A stretch of 64,000 nucleotides of DNA from Paraescarpia echinospica (GCA_020002185.1 CM034534.1:64283966-64347965), one strand, 5' to 3'. Shown: positions 47,160 through 59,350, counted from the stretch's first letter. Made by a program: numbers and translations. The notes: generated by a model not told the origin, from the letters alone.

Positions 47160-48525
47160 CACTGCAGTCCTATTATACTATAATGATCTATGTTTAATAC
47201 ATTCAAACCAACAAAAGATACAGCCCTGATAATCTGAACTGAAGAGTCAAACTGACACATTCATCATCACCATGGGGATAATCAAAGCGAACTTCCACTG
47301 TTTTGACGTTTCCACAGCATTTTCTTCTTCTAAGTACCGTGTCTGTCGCAGGCGTTGGCGATCATGGTCCAAACCACTCGTTTTTGTAATTTGTAGCAGT
47401 TCGGTTGCGCTCTTACCGATACTAACTCTCGTTATCATTATATCACCCATAAATCTTGCTTGTTGTGTCGTAATAATTGTTATTGTTCATGGTTTTTCTT
47501 TTCTGATTTGGCCGTTCCGAATATGTCTTCATTACTTTTCTTTTCAGTCCGTGATATTCTCAGCATTCTTCTCACATGTTTCGGCGGATGCTGTGTTTTT
47601 TGTGAACTTATACATCAAGGTTTCTTGTGGTGACTTTATCTCGCGTGATATGTCACGTGTGAATCACAGCTCAACATCGATGTGGCAACATCATTCATCA
47701 TAAATTGATCCCAGACGTTTCGACTCTGTTTCGTCCTCTGTGTGCTAATAGTGAGCCCAACTGGCTGGGGATGACGCAACTTAAGACATACTACAAACGA
47801 CGAGACTTCTGTTTTGTGAAGACGATAGGAATGCCAATGAGCCACTTTGTTTTCCTTACGTCGAGTTGTCTGCCACGGGGGCGCCACGGGGGTGACGCAG
47901 AGCTGAATCAACTGGTGGAAATGACGAAACGCTCGGTAGATCAGTCACAACCTGTAATATTCTACGAGGCTGACGCACTGGACATGCGATGTACCCGCTT
48001 GATTGATGAGGCAATGCAGCTGTCGGATTTTGATTATCACAGATCATGACTTGGCTCTTGCTTCGAAGTCATGAATCTCCGTCCAACATCCGACTGCAGC
48101 GTCGCGCTATTTGTCGATATATACACAGTGTTAAGTACGTGTTATCTTGAGCTCAAGTTAACAATGTGTGGCTTGATTGGGACTCGACAAAGTATGTCTT
48201 GTAAGTTGACTTGAACTTGACAAGCTGTGACATGTGAATTTACTTGCACATGACCAGCCATGATTTGTGACTTGACGTGGAATTGGTATGTCATAACATA
48301 GAATTTGAGGTTGAACCTTGACGATATTGATATTCCGAAAAAGGTAGTTTGCCAAACTAGGACAAAAGAAGGGATATATGCAGTCAACAATGTTTGTCTC
48401 TTCCTAGAAACAACTCCACAAGTACATTAATTTGTTTTATAGTTCCAACGACTATTTGCTGCATTTGCAGGGAAATCAGCAATAGCCTGTATAGCTACGT
48501 GTACTACTTGGAAATCTTATCCATA
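47160..48525. other. No confident gene; degenerate short repeats at 48180-48300
   Basis: Frames at 47272-47703 and 47705-48049 (+) are open but carry no recognised domain or clear exon borders. From 48180 to 48300 a loose TTGACTTG/GTGACATGTG pattern recurs every 30-36 bp. Confidence 0.35.
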
Positions 48526-48529
48526 CTCG

Positions 48530-48702
48530 CGTGCCAGGGGGCGCTGGTGGTTTCAATACACCCCCTGGCAGATCGCCTTGCGAAACAGTGAAGTTATACT
48601 ATGCCAATATTATCTTTGCCTGTTAGATTTAGTTGTTTGAGTTTTGGCTACGAAATGTAGGCCCTAATGTTCTGGAAGTAGAAGTAATTATTTGAATTCA
48701 CA
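48530..48702 (+). repeat. SINE-like repeat C with CTCF-like core
   Basis: This is the best-preserved member of the family at 32945 and 35535. It begins GTGCCAGGGGGCGCTGGTGG, continues CCCCCTGGCAGATCGCCTTG, and ends TAATGTTCTGGAAGTAGAAG before an AT-rich tail. The first word matches the core of the CTCF consensus (CCAnnAGGGGGCGC) as I recall it. Confidence 0.6.
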
Positions 48703-49194
48703 ATGCCGCTCAGTCGCTCGTGAGAATGGTTGAACGAGTAATTATATTGGGTTTCGCGGGCGTCTGCACTGTTCTCACGGGTGGCGTAGTCGTGACCAGC
48801 TAAGTCAGTTACTAAGGAAACATTACAACTAATTCAGCTAACCGCCATACATCTATGCTTAGCTTTTGTAAATGTCATCGACATTTAAAGTTGGTTCGAA
48901 TGCTTCGTATAAACTGAGCAGATTGCTTTGATTTGATGACTTACCACGAGGGTAAATTTAATTGGTTATCCTGATTCAGGGTAACCAATCGTCTTCGTCA
49001 CCAAGGGAACACAGACCTTCTGGTTTCAGGAAGACAAACGGTGTCGCCACATAACAAAGCCTGGCTAACCGAGGCCAGATGTGCCCGGTACTAGTAGCTC
49101 CACCTGGGGACTACTGGTGCCGTCTTTGTTTGTGTTTATTATAGTCGCCAGGTTCACGTGGTGCTTTCTCTGATGCAACCACGCTAGTACACGC

Positions 49195-49341
49195 ACCGAA
49201 CGCTCGCTCGCACGCACACACGCACGAACGCACGCACGCACGCATGCACGCTCGCATGCACACACACACACGCGCGCGCGCACACACACACATCGTCAAA
49301 TCACACACACGCACGCACGCACGCACACACACACACACACA
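49195..49341. repeat. (CA)n/(CGCA)n microsatellite
   Basis: Mixed CACG, CATG, CGCG and CA repeats with a short ATCGTCAAAT interruption. Confidence 0.95.
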
Positions 49342-49589
49342 TTCGATTTATTTCATAAATAGACATTTCTGGGCGAAAACAAAAATATAGACCTTATTAT
49401 ATACGTTAGTCCTTGTACAGTACAATAAATAAGTAAAAAAAGTTAAAACAATTGACGTTGATTTACCCAATGAAAACGTATCCTGTCCTATCCACTCAGA
49501 ATGGGCAATAGCAGATAACAGTTCCACAGAACATTACTTCATGGAGGTTGTTAAAATTATTACCGCCGTGTCGGCATCACTTCAGCTTA

Positions 49590-49735
49590 TTGTAACCTTA
49601 ATGGGGGCACATTTCAAAGGGTCTAGGGGGCACGGTCACGTCGGCCCATTATAAAAGGTTTGCGGGAACGCCAAATTACTAAGGTCTAGGGGGCATGTGC
49701 CCCCAGCCCCCCTAAACTCGCCTATGTAGATGCAT
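49590..49735. repeat. Dispersed repeat with TCTAGGGGGCAC ends
   Basis: It contains GGTCTAGGGGGCA twice (about 49618 and 49681) and ends GCCCCCCTAAACTCGCCTATG-like. A related inverted sequence, GGCATAGGCG...GGGGGCACGTGCC, lies at 57435-57500. Confidence 0.45.
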
Positions 49736-49739
49736 TGTT

Positions 49740-50311
49740 ATATGTAGATAAACTGACCAAAGAGGAACCTGTATCTTTGACAACGAATTATGTTTTGACG
49801 TTTACCTTCTTTCCATGATCGTCACATTCGTATCTTCTCTGGCAACCAGCGTCCAAAAGTTACCACAACAGATTCTTGCAGAGCTTGCCGCCGCTGGAAG
49901 CGCCGAATTTATCATCTACAATCTGCCTTTTTCTCTGATAATCCTTCCGTGGATGTATGTGACAAGTTGTTTCTTAACATTTATAGTATATCCAGTAGCC
50001 ATTCAGCGCATTCAGTTTTCCTATGTTTTGTTTTTGCATGCGATTCATCGGCTTTTCTGTGAACTGTGCTACGTCTCCTATTGCTGCGGTGCCTGCAAGC
50101 ATTTCACGACTTGAACCACTGGTCGCTGGATAGTAATGACGCCGCCCATTGCCGATAATGGCCAAGTTTGACAAATTATTTAAAATATACCGTGGCACTG
50201 TGCTTGTTAAATCATGGTGACATGTACTCTAAATGGTGTGTTCTTATGTTTGGGCTGTGGTTGTTCAAGCGCTTCATCCCCTCTTTAATTAATATGTCGT
50301 TCTGTCTGCAG
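49740..50311. other. K2P intron end and splice acceptor
   Basis: The intron ends TTCTGTCTGCAG at 50311, a good pyrimidine tract and acceptor. An open frame at 49815-50114 has no recognised domain. Confidence 0.5.
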
Positions 50312-50934
50312 GTTACGGTAATTTCGCTCCGGTGACGAAGACGGGTCGGGTGGCGACGATCATCTACGCACTCATCGGCATCCCTCTGTGTTTGGTCGTG
50401 ATGGCGGACTTCGGCCGGCTCTTCACACGCATCCTGAAGTTCTTCTGGGCGTTCGTGCGGCGCTTCTACTACACGGGCAGCTGTCGCAAGATCGTCGGCA
50501 CCATCCGCAGACGCAGCGAAGGCGAAACCGAAACGGATGGTGAACCGTTCGTTATCGATGACGAGTTTAACCTTCCGCCGGTCATCGCCGTGGTCATCGC
50601 CGCCGTGTACATTATGCTCGGGGCGGCCGTGTTCATCCAATGGGAAGAGTGGACGTATCTCGAGTCCTTCTACTTCATCTTCATCTCCATCAGCACCATC
50701 GGCTTCGGCGACGTCCTACCCGATCACCCGAAGCGCTTCATGGCATCCTTCATCTACCTGCTGTTCGGACTGTCGCTCGTCGCCATGCTCATCAATGTCA
50801 TAATGGAGGTCGTTACCAACACCATCGACACGGCGAAGACACGGGTGCTCAAAGTCGGCAAGACGATCGGACTGAACCTAGACGTGGCGGACTCGGACGG
50901 CGAGGCAGAGGAGCCGGGGAAGAAGGCGGACTAG
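50312..50934 (+). CDS. K2P potassium channel, shared terminal exon
   Basis: After the acceptor the exon completes the pore-1 filter (T-I-G/YGN) and continues FAPVTKTGRVATII. TM2 follows (IIYALIGIPLCLVVMADFG, the typical G-I-P-L block), then a basic loop with an acidic Glu/Thr insert, TM3 (PPVIAVVIAAVYIMLGAAVF), pore 2 (FYFIFISISTIGFGDVLPDH, with the G-F-G filter), TM4 (FMASFIYLLFGLSLVAMLIN) and a short acidic/basic tail to a stop at 50932-50934. It encodes 206 residues plus a shared split codon. All K2P hallmarks are present. It joins in frame to either exon A or exon B. Introns of about 15.4 and 7.6 kb separate it from them, and other first exons further upstream cannot be excluded. Confidence 0.92.
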
Positions 50935-51217
50935 GAAGGCTGCAGCCTCGCGGTGACAGCGAGTACATCGTCTTCCGTGTTGCACCTCGTGAGCACCCTT
51001 CCGTGCGCTCCCCTACCGGAAGTCAACTTCGGGCGGAGGTGGCGACACCCTGCGACTGCTTGTCGGGTCCGGCGTTCTTGTGGTCAGGCGGTGTTGTCAT
51101 GTGTGGCGATACTTTCTTGCCACCTGCAAGCCTTTCAGGCCGTCCCATCAAGACGTGGATCTAATGCCGCCTTTACGTGTGGGTAACCGGCAGCTCGCAC
51201 TTGCGCGAGAGCAAGAT

Positions 51218-51520
51218 TTGTGTTGGTCCAACGGTAGACCAACCTGCTGGCCCTTGTGTTTGAGCTGGCCTAACATTAAATCCATCTTCTAACCAACGTG
51301 TATGAGCTGGCTCTACGGTAGAGCGATCTGCTAGACCATCTACTAGACCATGCGTTTGAGCTGGCCCAACGATAATGCGATCTGCAAGCCCATGCGTTTG
51401 AGCTATTCCAAAGGTAGACCAATCTACTAGCTATTGTGTTTGAGCTGGCCCAACGGTAAATGCATCTGCTAGCCATGTGTTTGTGCTGGCCCAAAGATAG
51501 AGCCATCTGTTAGCTTGCCC
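51218..51520. repeat. Degenerate 55-62-bp minisatellite downstream of the K2P stop
   Basis: About five units are built on GTTTGAGCTGGCCCAACGGT followed by AGA/AAA-CCATCTGCTAGCC. It could lie in the 3' UTR of the K2P transcript. Confidence 0.75.
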
Positions 51521-51524
51521 AATG

Positions 51525-52165
51525 CTGTTTCGACTATTTGGCTGATGAACTTTGCATCACTCGGATTACTGCGCATCCGTTTCCTGCGCTACTTGCACAT
51601 TATGATGGAACTCCGAGCGAAGCACTGAAATTGGTCAGTGTGCATTAAAGCTTCGCTAGCATCAGTCATACGTCCAGTGGCTTTTCTAAAAACTGACATA
51701 TTTCGCTGGTTGGCATATTACCCCTTAAGACCGGTTTACGATTTGTCGGGCGACACCCTATCTCATGGCGCAGCAAATTGCAGTTCAAACGAACGACGTG
51801 TCTCTGGGTACACTGCGATTAAGATCTTGACTCGTGCCACTCCTGATTTGAGCTTTGACCAAAGGTCACGAGTGTTCCGGCTGTCGGTCGCTGATTGGTC
51901 ACCGCTTCAATGTCAAATTGTAACCATCCTCAATTCCACCGACACAATCGCAGCCACAAATTGGCCCTGCAAATCGGTATCGCGAGTATGTTTACGCAGT
52001 ATCACGTGACTCCCTTTCGGCCGATTAATCGCTCGTGTAATCCGACCTTTAATGTGTCTAATAATTTATTACATCAGGTTTTTATAGCATATGTTCTCTG
52101 GATAGTAATGTTGGTTTAAGTGAGACAATCAAAAGACGGTCTGGGTTTGGGCACGATATGTTTTG
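51525..52165. other. No recognised gene
   Basis: The open frame at 51638-52009 has no domain. No repeat structure was noticed. Confidence 0.35.
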
Positions 52166-52174
52166 CCAATATTG

Positions 52175-52375
52175 CAATGTGGGGATTGCAGGCTCCCAAA
52201 AACGTCCAATTGCACCCATTTGGGATCTCCAACTGCATCCCAAAATATGGCTACCACCTGCACCCCCGTTGAGATGGCCAACTGCCGCCCCCTGGTGGCT
52301 CCCAAAAAACTTCTAACAAAACTCGACCTTGTGACCTCCAACTGCATACCCCTTTGAGGGTCCCAAACCAAAAAA
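52175..52375. repeat. Degenerate CCAACTGCA-type repeat
   Basis: Four to five loose copies of CTCCAACTGCA-CCC-...-CCCAAA lie here. In reverse complement they resemble the GGGTGCAGTTGGAGGTTT unit that fills the intron at 56.1-56.75 kb. Confidence 0.6.
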
Positions 52376-52379
52376 AACT

Positions 52380-54315
52380 CCTACAGTTCCTCTTGTCACC
52401 TAGAGCGAAACTCTTTTCCCTCGAACGGAACTCTGCCTCGGCGGGGGGGGAGGGGGCGAACCCTCCACCCTACGAGCCTGTCAGTTGGTATGTAGATACA
52501 CTGTCTACGTCCCCAAACGTATTATACCCGGGCGTTTGTAAATGCGCCATTAATTACCCAATTAAGTGCATCGCTCTGTGCAAATGTAATTATGTGAAAC
52601 ATGATACGATATTGTGTGGTCAGTGTTATAGCAATCGCGTGCCGCACTATTGCAGAGCGCCATACGACAGATTAACCTAGTTAACTAATTGAACTATACA
52701 TAGTTTGCATTTATTGCATGCGTTTTCGTTACTGTGACCGTCGTTTTCAGTGTGATGCTTTTAGTTAAACTACAAATGATAATGTACTAGAAATATTCGT
52801 ATAGACCTATATGTTTAAAGTCGCGAGAGTGGTGCGATTTCCGAAACACAACCGGTTTTGGTGTTATTAAATATCCTTATAAAACAATATCGAATTTATT
52901 AAAGCGTGTTCGTATGTCTTGCTGTTTCTGTGTTTTGATATCCGTTAGTCCCCTCTATAGCGGTCAACCGTTCTGCAAAGGCATTTAGGCCGTGTAAGAG
53001 AGGTGGCCACTCTACAGAGCGACACTTAATCATCTTCCTACCTTCAACACAGGAAATAACACATAAACATTATTAATGTACAGTATATGTGTATGGATAT
53101 ATGGGCACGCAAACCTTGTTGAACTGACACAAAACCTTTACGTAGCCTAAATAGAATATTGCCGCGCCCACCCACCGCGCTACGGTATATTTATATTGTA
53201 TAAATATACCATGACAAGTAATTATATTAGACGAGCCTTAATATGTTGTTGTTGAAGATGTGAGGCATGTTGTCTTTGTTTATATGAAAATAAGAAGCAG
53301 ACACCCCCGAGTTATGCCTGGTAATTTACACCGACATTTGATGAGTGCGAATAGAAAAGAAGTAATTCGGGAACAGTCTATTGAAGTAATTCGGGAACAG
53401 TCTATTGAGTTTTTTTATTAAACCGTCTCGGTCAGAAAATATGGTTTTACTAAGATTTCGTTTCACACTATTATAAACTCGCATTTTCTCACAAACTTTC
53501 TGTGTTTTGTTAAAGGCATTCTCAAAAGATGCGGGAAAGGCCCAAGTGGCCTAAACGCCCTTCATGCTATGGAGGTACTAATTATGTGTTATCGCATAAA
53601 ACAAAAACTTCAAGGAACAAAACAAATAGACCTACTTTAAAAAAATGCGTGCTCACAATAGATTTTAAATTTAAGCTAGGCCCTATCTACCTACTACTAT
53701 TGGAACATTTTGCACAAATTATCACCTCAGTGTTATGACGCTTATATTTCAAATTGTAAACGTCTCCGTTTCCGTTACAAAAATATAGTTTGTTACTTTT
53801 AAATGTTAAACCTGCATATATCTCGTTCACTTGCAGAACCCTGCAGAAGGAAGAGGACAATGGAATTAGTTTAGCAGTTAAGATTTAGCGACTACTATTT
53901 AGCGAGTAACATTTAGCAATTATATTGTTTCTTATGTAGAAGTACATGGATAAATATATAGGCCTACTAGTGCATATAGCAGCTTCCGCATTTGCTAATC
54001 GCAGAACTTTTCCTGCTTTCGCGGCATTTGTAGCCAACTCGAGCGCTAGTGACGCACGCACGCGCTGTGCGAGTGCGCGTAATGGTTACGTTGACACGTG
54101 ATTTAATCCAAACGGCCTGTACAACGCCGATTGTTTCGCAAACGTTGAGAACTTAAGCTGACAATCGGGAAACGCTGCAGTTTCGTTTTTGCTGTGGAAT
54201 TTCTCAATTTAACGGACGGTTTGAGGATTGTGTTTATTGCACACAGCACATCGTGAACAAAAACACCGAAATTTTCGAACGCCTGCGAAAGTTCGTATTG
54301 AAACATTCTGCGAAG
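52380..54315. other. Intergenic DNA and probable promoter region of the HSF-type gene
   Basis: No coding exon was recognised; the frames at 52354-52680 and 53529-53738 have no known motif. A 21-bp direct duplication (GTAATTCGGGAACAGTCTATT) lies at 53361-53408. A CpG-rich patch at about 54040-54090 lies 230 bp upstream of the HSF start codon and could be core promoter. Confidence 0.35.
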
Positions 54316-55317
54316 ATGACCTACCACTTGGAACGTACGTTTTCTCTACCTACTAACATAAAGATGGAATTTGATCGCAAAATTCGATTTCCAGAAAAAC
54401 TGCTGGAAGCGATGGAAGACCCTTCGCCCATCTTGCACTGGTCGAGCGACGGAAAGGCGATTGTTGCAAACGAAAAACTGTTTGAAGAGAAGATTATGAA
54501 ACGCTATCCAGGTTTGGTGCAAATTTCGAGTTTCCTGAACTTTCGCCGTCAGCTTCGTGAATATGGTTTCGACTGGGCAGTGATGCAAACTGGTGAATTT
54601 CACTTTTCTCATCCATGTTTCCTCCGAGAACGTCCAGAACTGATTCGAGGTGTCGCTACAAAGAGGAAATCTTTCGGCGGCGGGCATTCTCTTTCCACCA
54701 CGGCAATGTCAATGACCACATCAGAAGGCGGCATCCGAGGAAGATGCCGAACCAGAGCTGTGTCTCGCCTGGTGAACACGTCGCGCTCCGCACCGACCCA
54801 GATCGAAGTGGTTGGCGTCAAGGGGCGGAGAGATGATCGCGGTTTATCGGACGGCGCGCCGGTGAAAATAATCAAGCTAGCTGTGGGAAACGTCGCCGGC
54901 TCGAACGACGGAGACGGCGCCTCCCCGGGAACCTTGGGTGCTTGGTCGCTATGTTCTACCCCGCCACGGATGCACGGTTTGGCAGGATTGTCCGTCAATT
55001 CGGGCGGCTCTGGAACGTATCCTGCTACTAGAGTTTATGCTACCAGGTACAACACGCGGATACGAGAATTAAGGGATCGGACGCCGGAGACATTGTCTTC
55101 GTCTGTCGCCGCCAACGATGATGACCCTGCCCATGCGTTCGCAGCTACAACTCTGGCTTCGCCGCATTGCAACAACTGGTGGACGTATTGCGCCCCCTGG
55201 GGACCAGGCGAAGAAGTACACGAGACGCTGCCCGAGACAGGAGCCACTACAGGCGCCACCGGTCCGGGGACAGATCAGAACTCATCTAACGACGGGTACC
55301 GGTGCATCGCTTCACAG
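54316..55317 (+). CDS. HSF-type DNA-binding protein, exon 1
   Basis: The first in-frame ATG is at 54316 (AAGATGA); the open frame extends upstream to 54253 but only from a GTG. Residues about 24-120 form an HSF-type winged-helix domain: RFPEKLLEAM, ILHWSSDGKAIVA, SSFLNFRRQLREYGFDW (recognition helix, S-F-x-R-Q-L-x-x-Y-G-F in the family) and FHFSHPCFLRERPELIRG. The Lys-rich K-R-K-S end of the domain follows. The rest is Gly/Ser/Thr/Ala-rich and apparently disordered. No leucine-zipper HR-A/B is visible, so it is more like the HSF5/HSFY-type divergent members than the trimeric heat-shock HSF1 type. Exon 1 ends TCACAG/GTACGT in phase 0. A nuclear, DNA-binding role follows from the domain. Confidence 0.88.
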
Positions 55318-56059
55318 GTACGTTACATAACAAGCCCATAGGCTAAGGAAAATTCACCATTGTTAATTTTAAGCAGCTTTTTAAACGCAAAAGAAGCCGC
55401 TGCTGTATCACTAAGGACACTGGAGCAGACCATTTCACTGACAGTCGTGTGAGCTCATTAACCCGATTTTCCTCTGTAAAATCACCTTTGCTCTTCAAAA
55501 GTGATCTGGTAAACTGGAACTCGCAACTGGGACACTTTTGCTGTTGATATTTCTGTAACACTCCAGCAAAAGTGTCCAAGTGGCGCGTCCCAGTTTACAG
55601 GCAAATAGTGTACAAGATTGCCTTTAAAGAGCGAAACAAATTTTAAAGAGAAAATCGGTTTATGAGCAGCAGCCCATAAGAATGTTAGTTAAATGGTCCG
55701 CTGAAGATCACGAATCTGGCTCCACAGTTTTCTCTGGAGCCACGACCGACGTTTGGCCGACGTCATCGTCGTTCCAATAAACCACCGTTGATGATGATAA
55801 TGACATCCGACGAAATGCATCGACACCAACTGACAAATCCATATTCCAATCCATCCACCAACCTATCCGTAGAACATCCGTCCGTTTATAATACTCGTAA
55901 TATCAATGTATTCGCCCATTCATCTATAAATATGTATAATGTTCAATCGATCTAATCATTATTATATTAATCCCTATCCACCTTCCATGAACCTATTGGC
56001 TGGGAGAGGTGCAACGGGTGTGTATGAACTCCCCTTGTGAGGAAAATAGTTCCGCTCAA

Positions 56060-56750
56060 GGTCTCAATGGGTGTGCAGGTTGAGGTTTTGGGTCTCAAGG
56101 GACGTCCAGTTGGAAGGTTTTTGAACGCTCTAGGGCGAGCAGTTGGAGGGTTTGGTGAAGCTCAAGGGGCGCAGTTGGAGGGTTTGGTGAAGCTCAAGGG
56201 GTGCAGTTGGAGGGTTTGGTGAAGCTCAAGGGGTGCAGTTGGAGGGTTTGGTAAAGCTCAAGGGGTGCAGTTGGAGGGTTTGGTGAAGCTCAAGGGGTGC
56301 AGTTGGAGGGTTTGGTGAAGCTCAAGGGGTGCAGTTGGAGGGTTTGGTGAAGCTCAAGGTGTACAGTTGGAGGTCTCAATGGGAGTTGAGTTTTGCAGTT
56401 GGAGGATTTGGGGGATGCTCTAGTCTAGTTGGAGGGTCTTGGGAGGTTCTAGCTAGGGCGTGCAGTTGATTTCTTTGGGATGTTCAATAAACTGGGGTGC
56501 TATGGAAGGTCTCAGTAGATGATACAGTTGGAGGTTATCGGGGAGGCTCAAGAGGGTGAAGTTGGTGGTTTCAATGGGGTGGGGTGGGAGGCGAAATGTA
56601 TGGAGATATTCAACGGGGTGCAGTTGCAGGTCCCAGTGGAGGGTGCAGTCGGGGGTTTTGGGGAAGTTCAAGGGGGTGCAGTTGAAGGTCCCAGTGGAGG
56701 GTGCAGTCGGGTTTTTTTGGGAGGTTCAAGGGGGTGCAGTTGGATGCGTC
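56060..56750. repeat. 32-bp minisatellite and degenerate relatives in the HSF intron
   Basis: The core at 56150-56370 has about seven near-identical units of GGGGTGCAGTTGGAGGGTTT plus GGTGAAGCTCAA. Flanking parts (56060-56150, 56370-56750) are diverged, longer variants ending in GGGTGCAGT. The strand is G-rich throughout. Confidence 0.92.
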
Positions 56751-56920
56751 AACAGCGGGCAGTTCCATGTTTACGGGAGGCTGCAATCGCAGGTAGAAAA
56801 ACGCACCCTAAAAACAACCACGCTACGAACCTGCTACGCACATACATATAGATGTATCCTTTCGTCCACCCACCGACACGGCCACCGTGCGCCCGTCTAA
56901 CGAGTCTCTCCCGCTTGCAG

Positions 56921-57106
56921 CGCCGCCCCTCCACGGCAGACATTCCGGTCTACTTCTACGACGACGACAAACCGGCCAACCTCGCCCAGCTCGTCAACAA
57001 CGACGACTGGCAGTTTGGGCTCGACGGGCAGCCCCGAGCCACGCCTGTCGACGTCAACCTGTCCGACTGGGACTGTCACGAGATGAGATACTACTACGCC
57101 TTGTAA
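56921..57106 (+). CDS. HSF-type DNA-binding protein, exon 2 (C-terminus)
   Basis: The acceptor CCGCTTGCAG at 56911-56920 is followed in phase 0 by RRPSTADIPVYFYDDD, LVNNDDWQFG, VDVNLSDWDCHEMRYYYAL and a stop at 57104-57106. The segment is acidic and aromatic, as activation domains often are. Codon usage and GC content match exon 1. Joined to exon 1 (334 codons) it gives 395 residues. The open frame extends 5' of the acceptor, but that sequence lies in the intron by the splice-site reading. An AATAAA at 57391-57396 would serve as poly(A) signal. Confidence 0.75.
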   Translation, partial: RRPSTADIPVYFYDDDKPANLAQLVNNDDWQFGLDGQPRATPVDVNLSDWDCHEMRYYYAL

Positions 57107-57390
57107 CCGACACGTCGCTCAGAACAACTTGCGTCAAGCACCAACATGTCCTGGTGATAAAATAGTTTTGGTAATATCCAACGAACTATGCGGTGTGTAC
57201 ACGCGGGTACTGACATGCAACGCAGGCAGTATATTACGGCTGTCCAATAAGATGGTGTTGCAATTAACCAAGTATCGTTCACAGTTTGTCGTTAGTAAGC
57301 CATACTTGGTAAACAGGTCGTGGTGAAGTCGATATCGCACTGGAAACCAGCGTGAATAGATGAGGAGTTTCTCGTAAAACATTTTAAAAT

Positions 57391-57396
57391 AATAAA
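57391..57396 (+). terminator. Poly(A) signal AATAAA for the HSF-type gene
   Basis: An AATAAA hexamer lies 285 bp after the stop codon at 57106. Confidence 0.5.
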
Positions 57397-57719
57397 ATGA
57401 CAAATTAATCCCAGGATCGTTTTGGAATGCGTATGGGCATAGGCGTGTCCTGGGGCGTCCCGGGGGCACGTGCCTCCTAGACCTTTGAATGCGCCCCCGT
57501 TACTGAAGTTACGGCGGCGCGGCGGCGAAAAGTTTTCAATACCATCCCCACACGCCCCCGTCTTCCGATGTCATGATCCGACAGCGCGACAGCAGAGTCG
57601 AGCTGAACGTCTAGCTCTCAGACCACCTAATGTTACGAATTTTGTGGATGTTTTGCCCCCCCACCCAGACTACCCTATCTCGGACGGGATAGCATGTTGT
57701 TGTGTCTTTTCTCCTAAAA

Positions 57720-57990
57720 ATGAAAGTTATTGGTAGTAGATTGAGATTGGCAGACGCATACCGAGAATGGGTGAAGAATGGACAAAGACAGCTTTCAAAA
57801 ACAGAAGAGGGTGGTAGAAAAATAATAGGAAGACCGACATTACGACTGAGAGTCAGTGTCAGAGGAGATCATGAAATGCAACAGATGAACAACCGTAGTT
57901 GGGAGGCAAATGCATGTCGAAGAGGGCAGAACAGGCGTGCGATGTGCACACCCCCCACCCTCCGTGCACAAGAAACCAAGTATCACCAAG
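57720..57990 (+). mobile_element. Non-LTR retrotransposon C-terminal fragment
   Basis: The frame reads GRPTLRLRVSVRGD, then NNRSWEANACRRGQNRRAM, like the G-R-P-x-L-R-W-x-D-x-V-x-x-D ... A-x-x-R-x-x-W-R tail of jockey/L1-type ORF2 proteins. Only the tail is present and it is degenerate. Confidence 0.4.
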
Positions 57991-58189
57991 GAGAAGGAAG
58001 AACTGTGTCGTTGCGTCATTAATTGCAAGTTGCCGACTCATTATCGAAACGCTCACGTGAGAATGTTGCTCACTCTAGTTCTCTGTCGCCGTGTGGCGCT
58101 ATTTTGTTATACAGATGGCGAGCTATATGTGTGCGTTAGGGATCGCCTAAAGTTGCCTTTACACCAGGCGACGCCGCCGCCACGATGAG

Positions 58190-59350
58190 GCGATAGCATC
58201 GCACGCAACTTGATTGCAGTCTGATCGCATCGTGTAAATATTAAGTAGCTGCGACTATATCGCTTGCAATGTCATTGCTTCGTCGTCCCGACTCCGTCAC
58301 TTGCGATAGAACTGGCTCTATTTTCAGGTGACCATCGCCTCGTCGCAAGTAATATGTCCAATCACAACCGACACACGTGATTCATCTAGAAATAGAATCC
58401 TTCCCTAGAAACAATGGCTGCGTTGATGCGTAACGGTATGTGCCTCCCTGTGGCAACGTGACACTTCCCGTCCCAAGCACTTACATCGTCTGCGGGGAAG
58501 GGGCGGGGGTCTGAGGCCAGATGAAAGTAATTTCGTCTGATAATAGACATCGACGTTCGGAGATGATCGCTTAGCGACTTAACTGTTTACTATTCTCCTA
58601 AAGCTGGCGTCGACAGTTAGTCGACACGAAGTAAGCTTCTGGATGTCTTCACTTTCGTGACAAAATAACACCTAACAATTTCTGAGTAATGAGTTTTCCA
58701 TCGAACGCAAATACATGTGCGCGTCTTCTAAGTTTTACCGACTGTTCTCTGTTGAATATATATATTGAAATATCCACGGAACCCACGTGGCGTTTGCTCT
58801 TTGTAGCAGAGCGCCACTTACTGCAGAAGTCGGTGGCTACGCTATCTAAGCATATTACGAATTCGTAACTTTCGAGAGTATGCGCCAAGGGCATTAACAG
58901 TTGGGACATACGTCATGGAGCAACCATCTACACCGTGAGCTGGCCATAATTAGTACCTCCACAGCATGACGGGCAGTCCCGATGACTGCTTCACAGATAT
59001 GATGGTTTCTACATCAAATCGACTTGTTAGGCTTCGTAGCGGTAACTGCCCATCACTAACTAAACCATCACTGACTAACTCACCACTCCGTAATATTTTT
59101 GTTCTCTTCTTTGTCCGCGTAGTTCGGGGTGAGGCTGGACTCGACGCTGTCCCGCATTTGTCTTCCTTGTGTCAATCCCACACTGCCGTCATCGTCGTCC
59201 GTCTTAACTTCCCCCATCTGTCGCTCTCCTCTCCCGCCAAACTCCACACATTCTCCCGACTCAGTCGTGGTCTTCCTGCCCTCCCTCTACCCTGTACGCT
59301 TCCGCTCTCTTCCTTACGCGTCCCCCCCCCCATTCGGTCCACGTGTCCAG
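58190..59350. other. No recognised gene
   Basis: This holds intergenic DNA and probably eroded retroelement sequence upstream of the tail fragment at 59360. Confidence 0.3.

Noticed and set aside
47272..48049. Open frames of 143 and 114 codons inside the K2P intron
   Set aside because: There is no domain, the hydrophobicity is inconsistent, and there are no convincing splice borders. They are treated as chance frames.
54253..54315. Upstream extension of the HSF frame to 54253
   Set aside because: It begins with GTG, not ATG. The first in-frame ATG is 54316 and the HSF domain lies wholly downstream of it.
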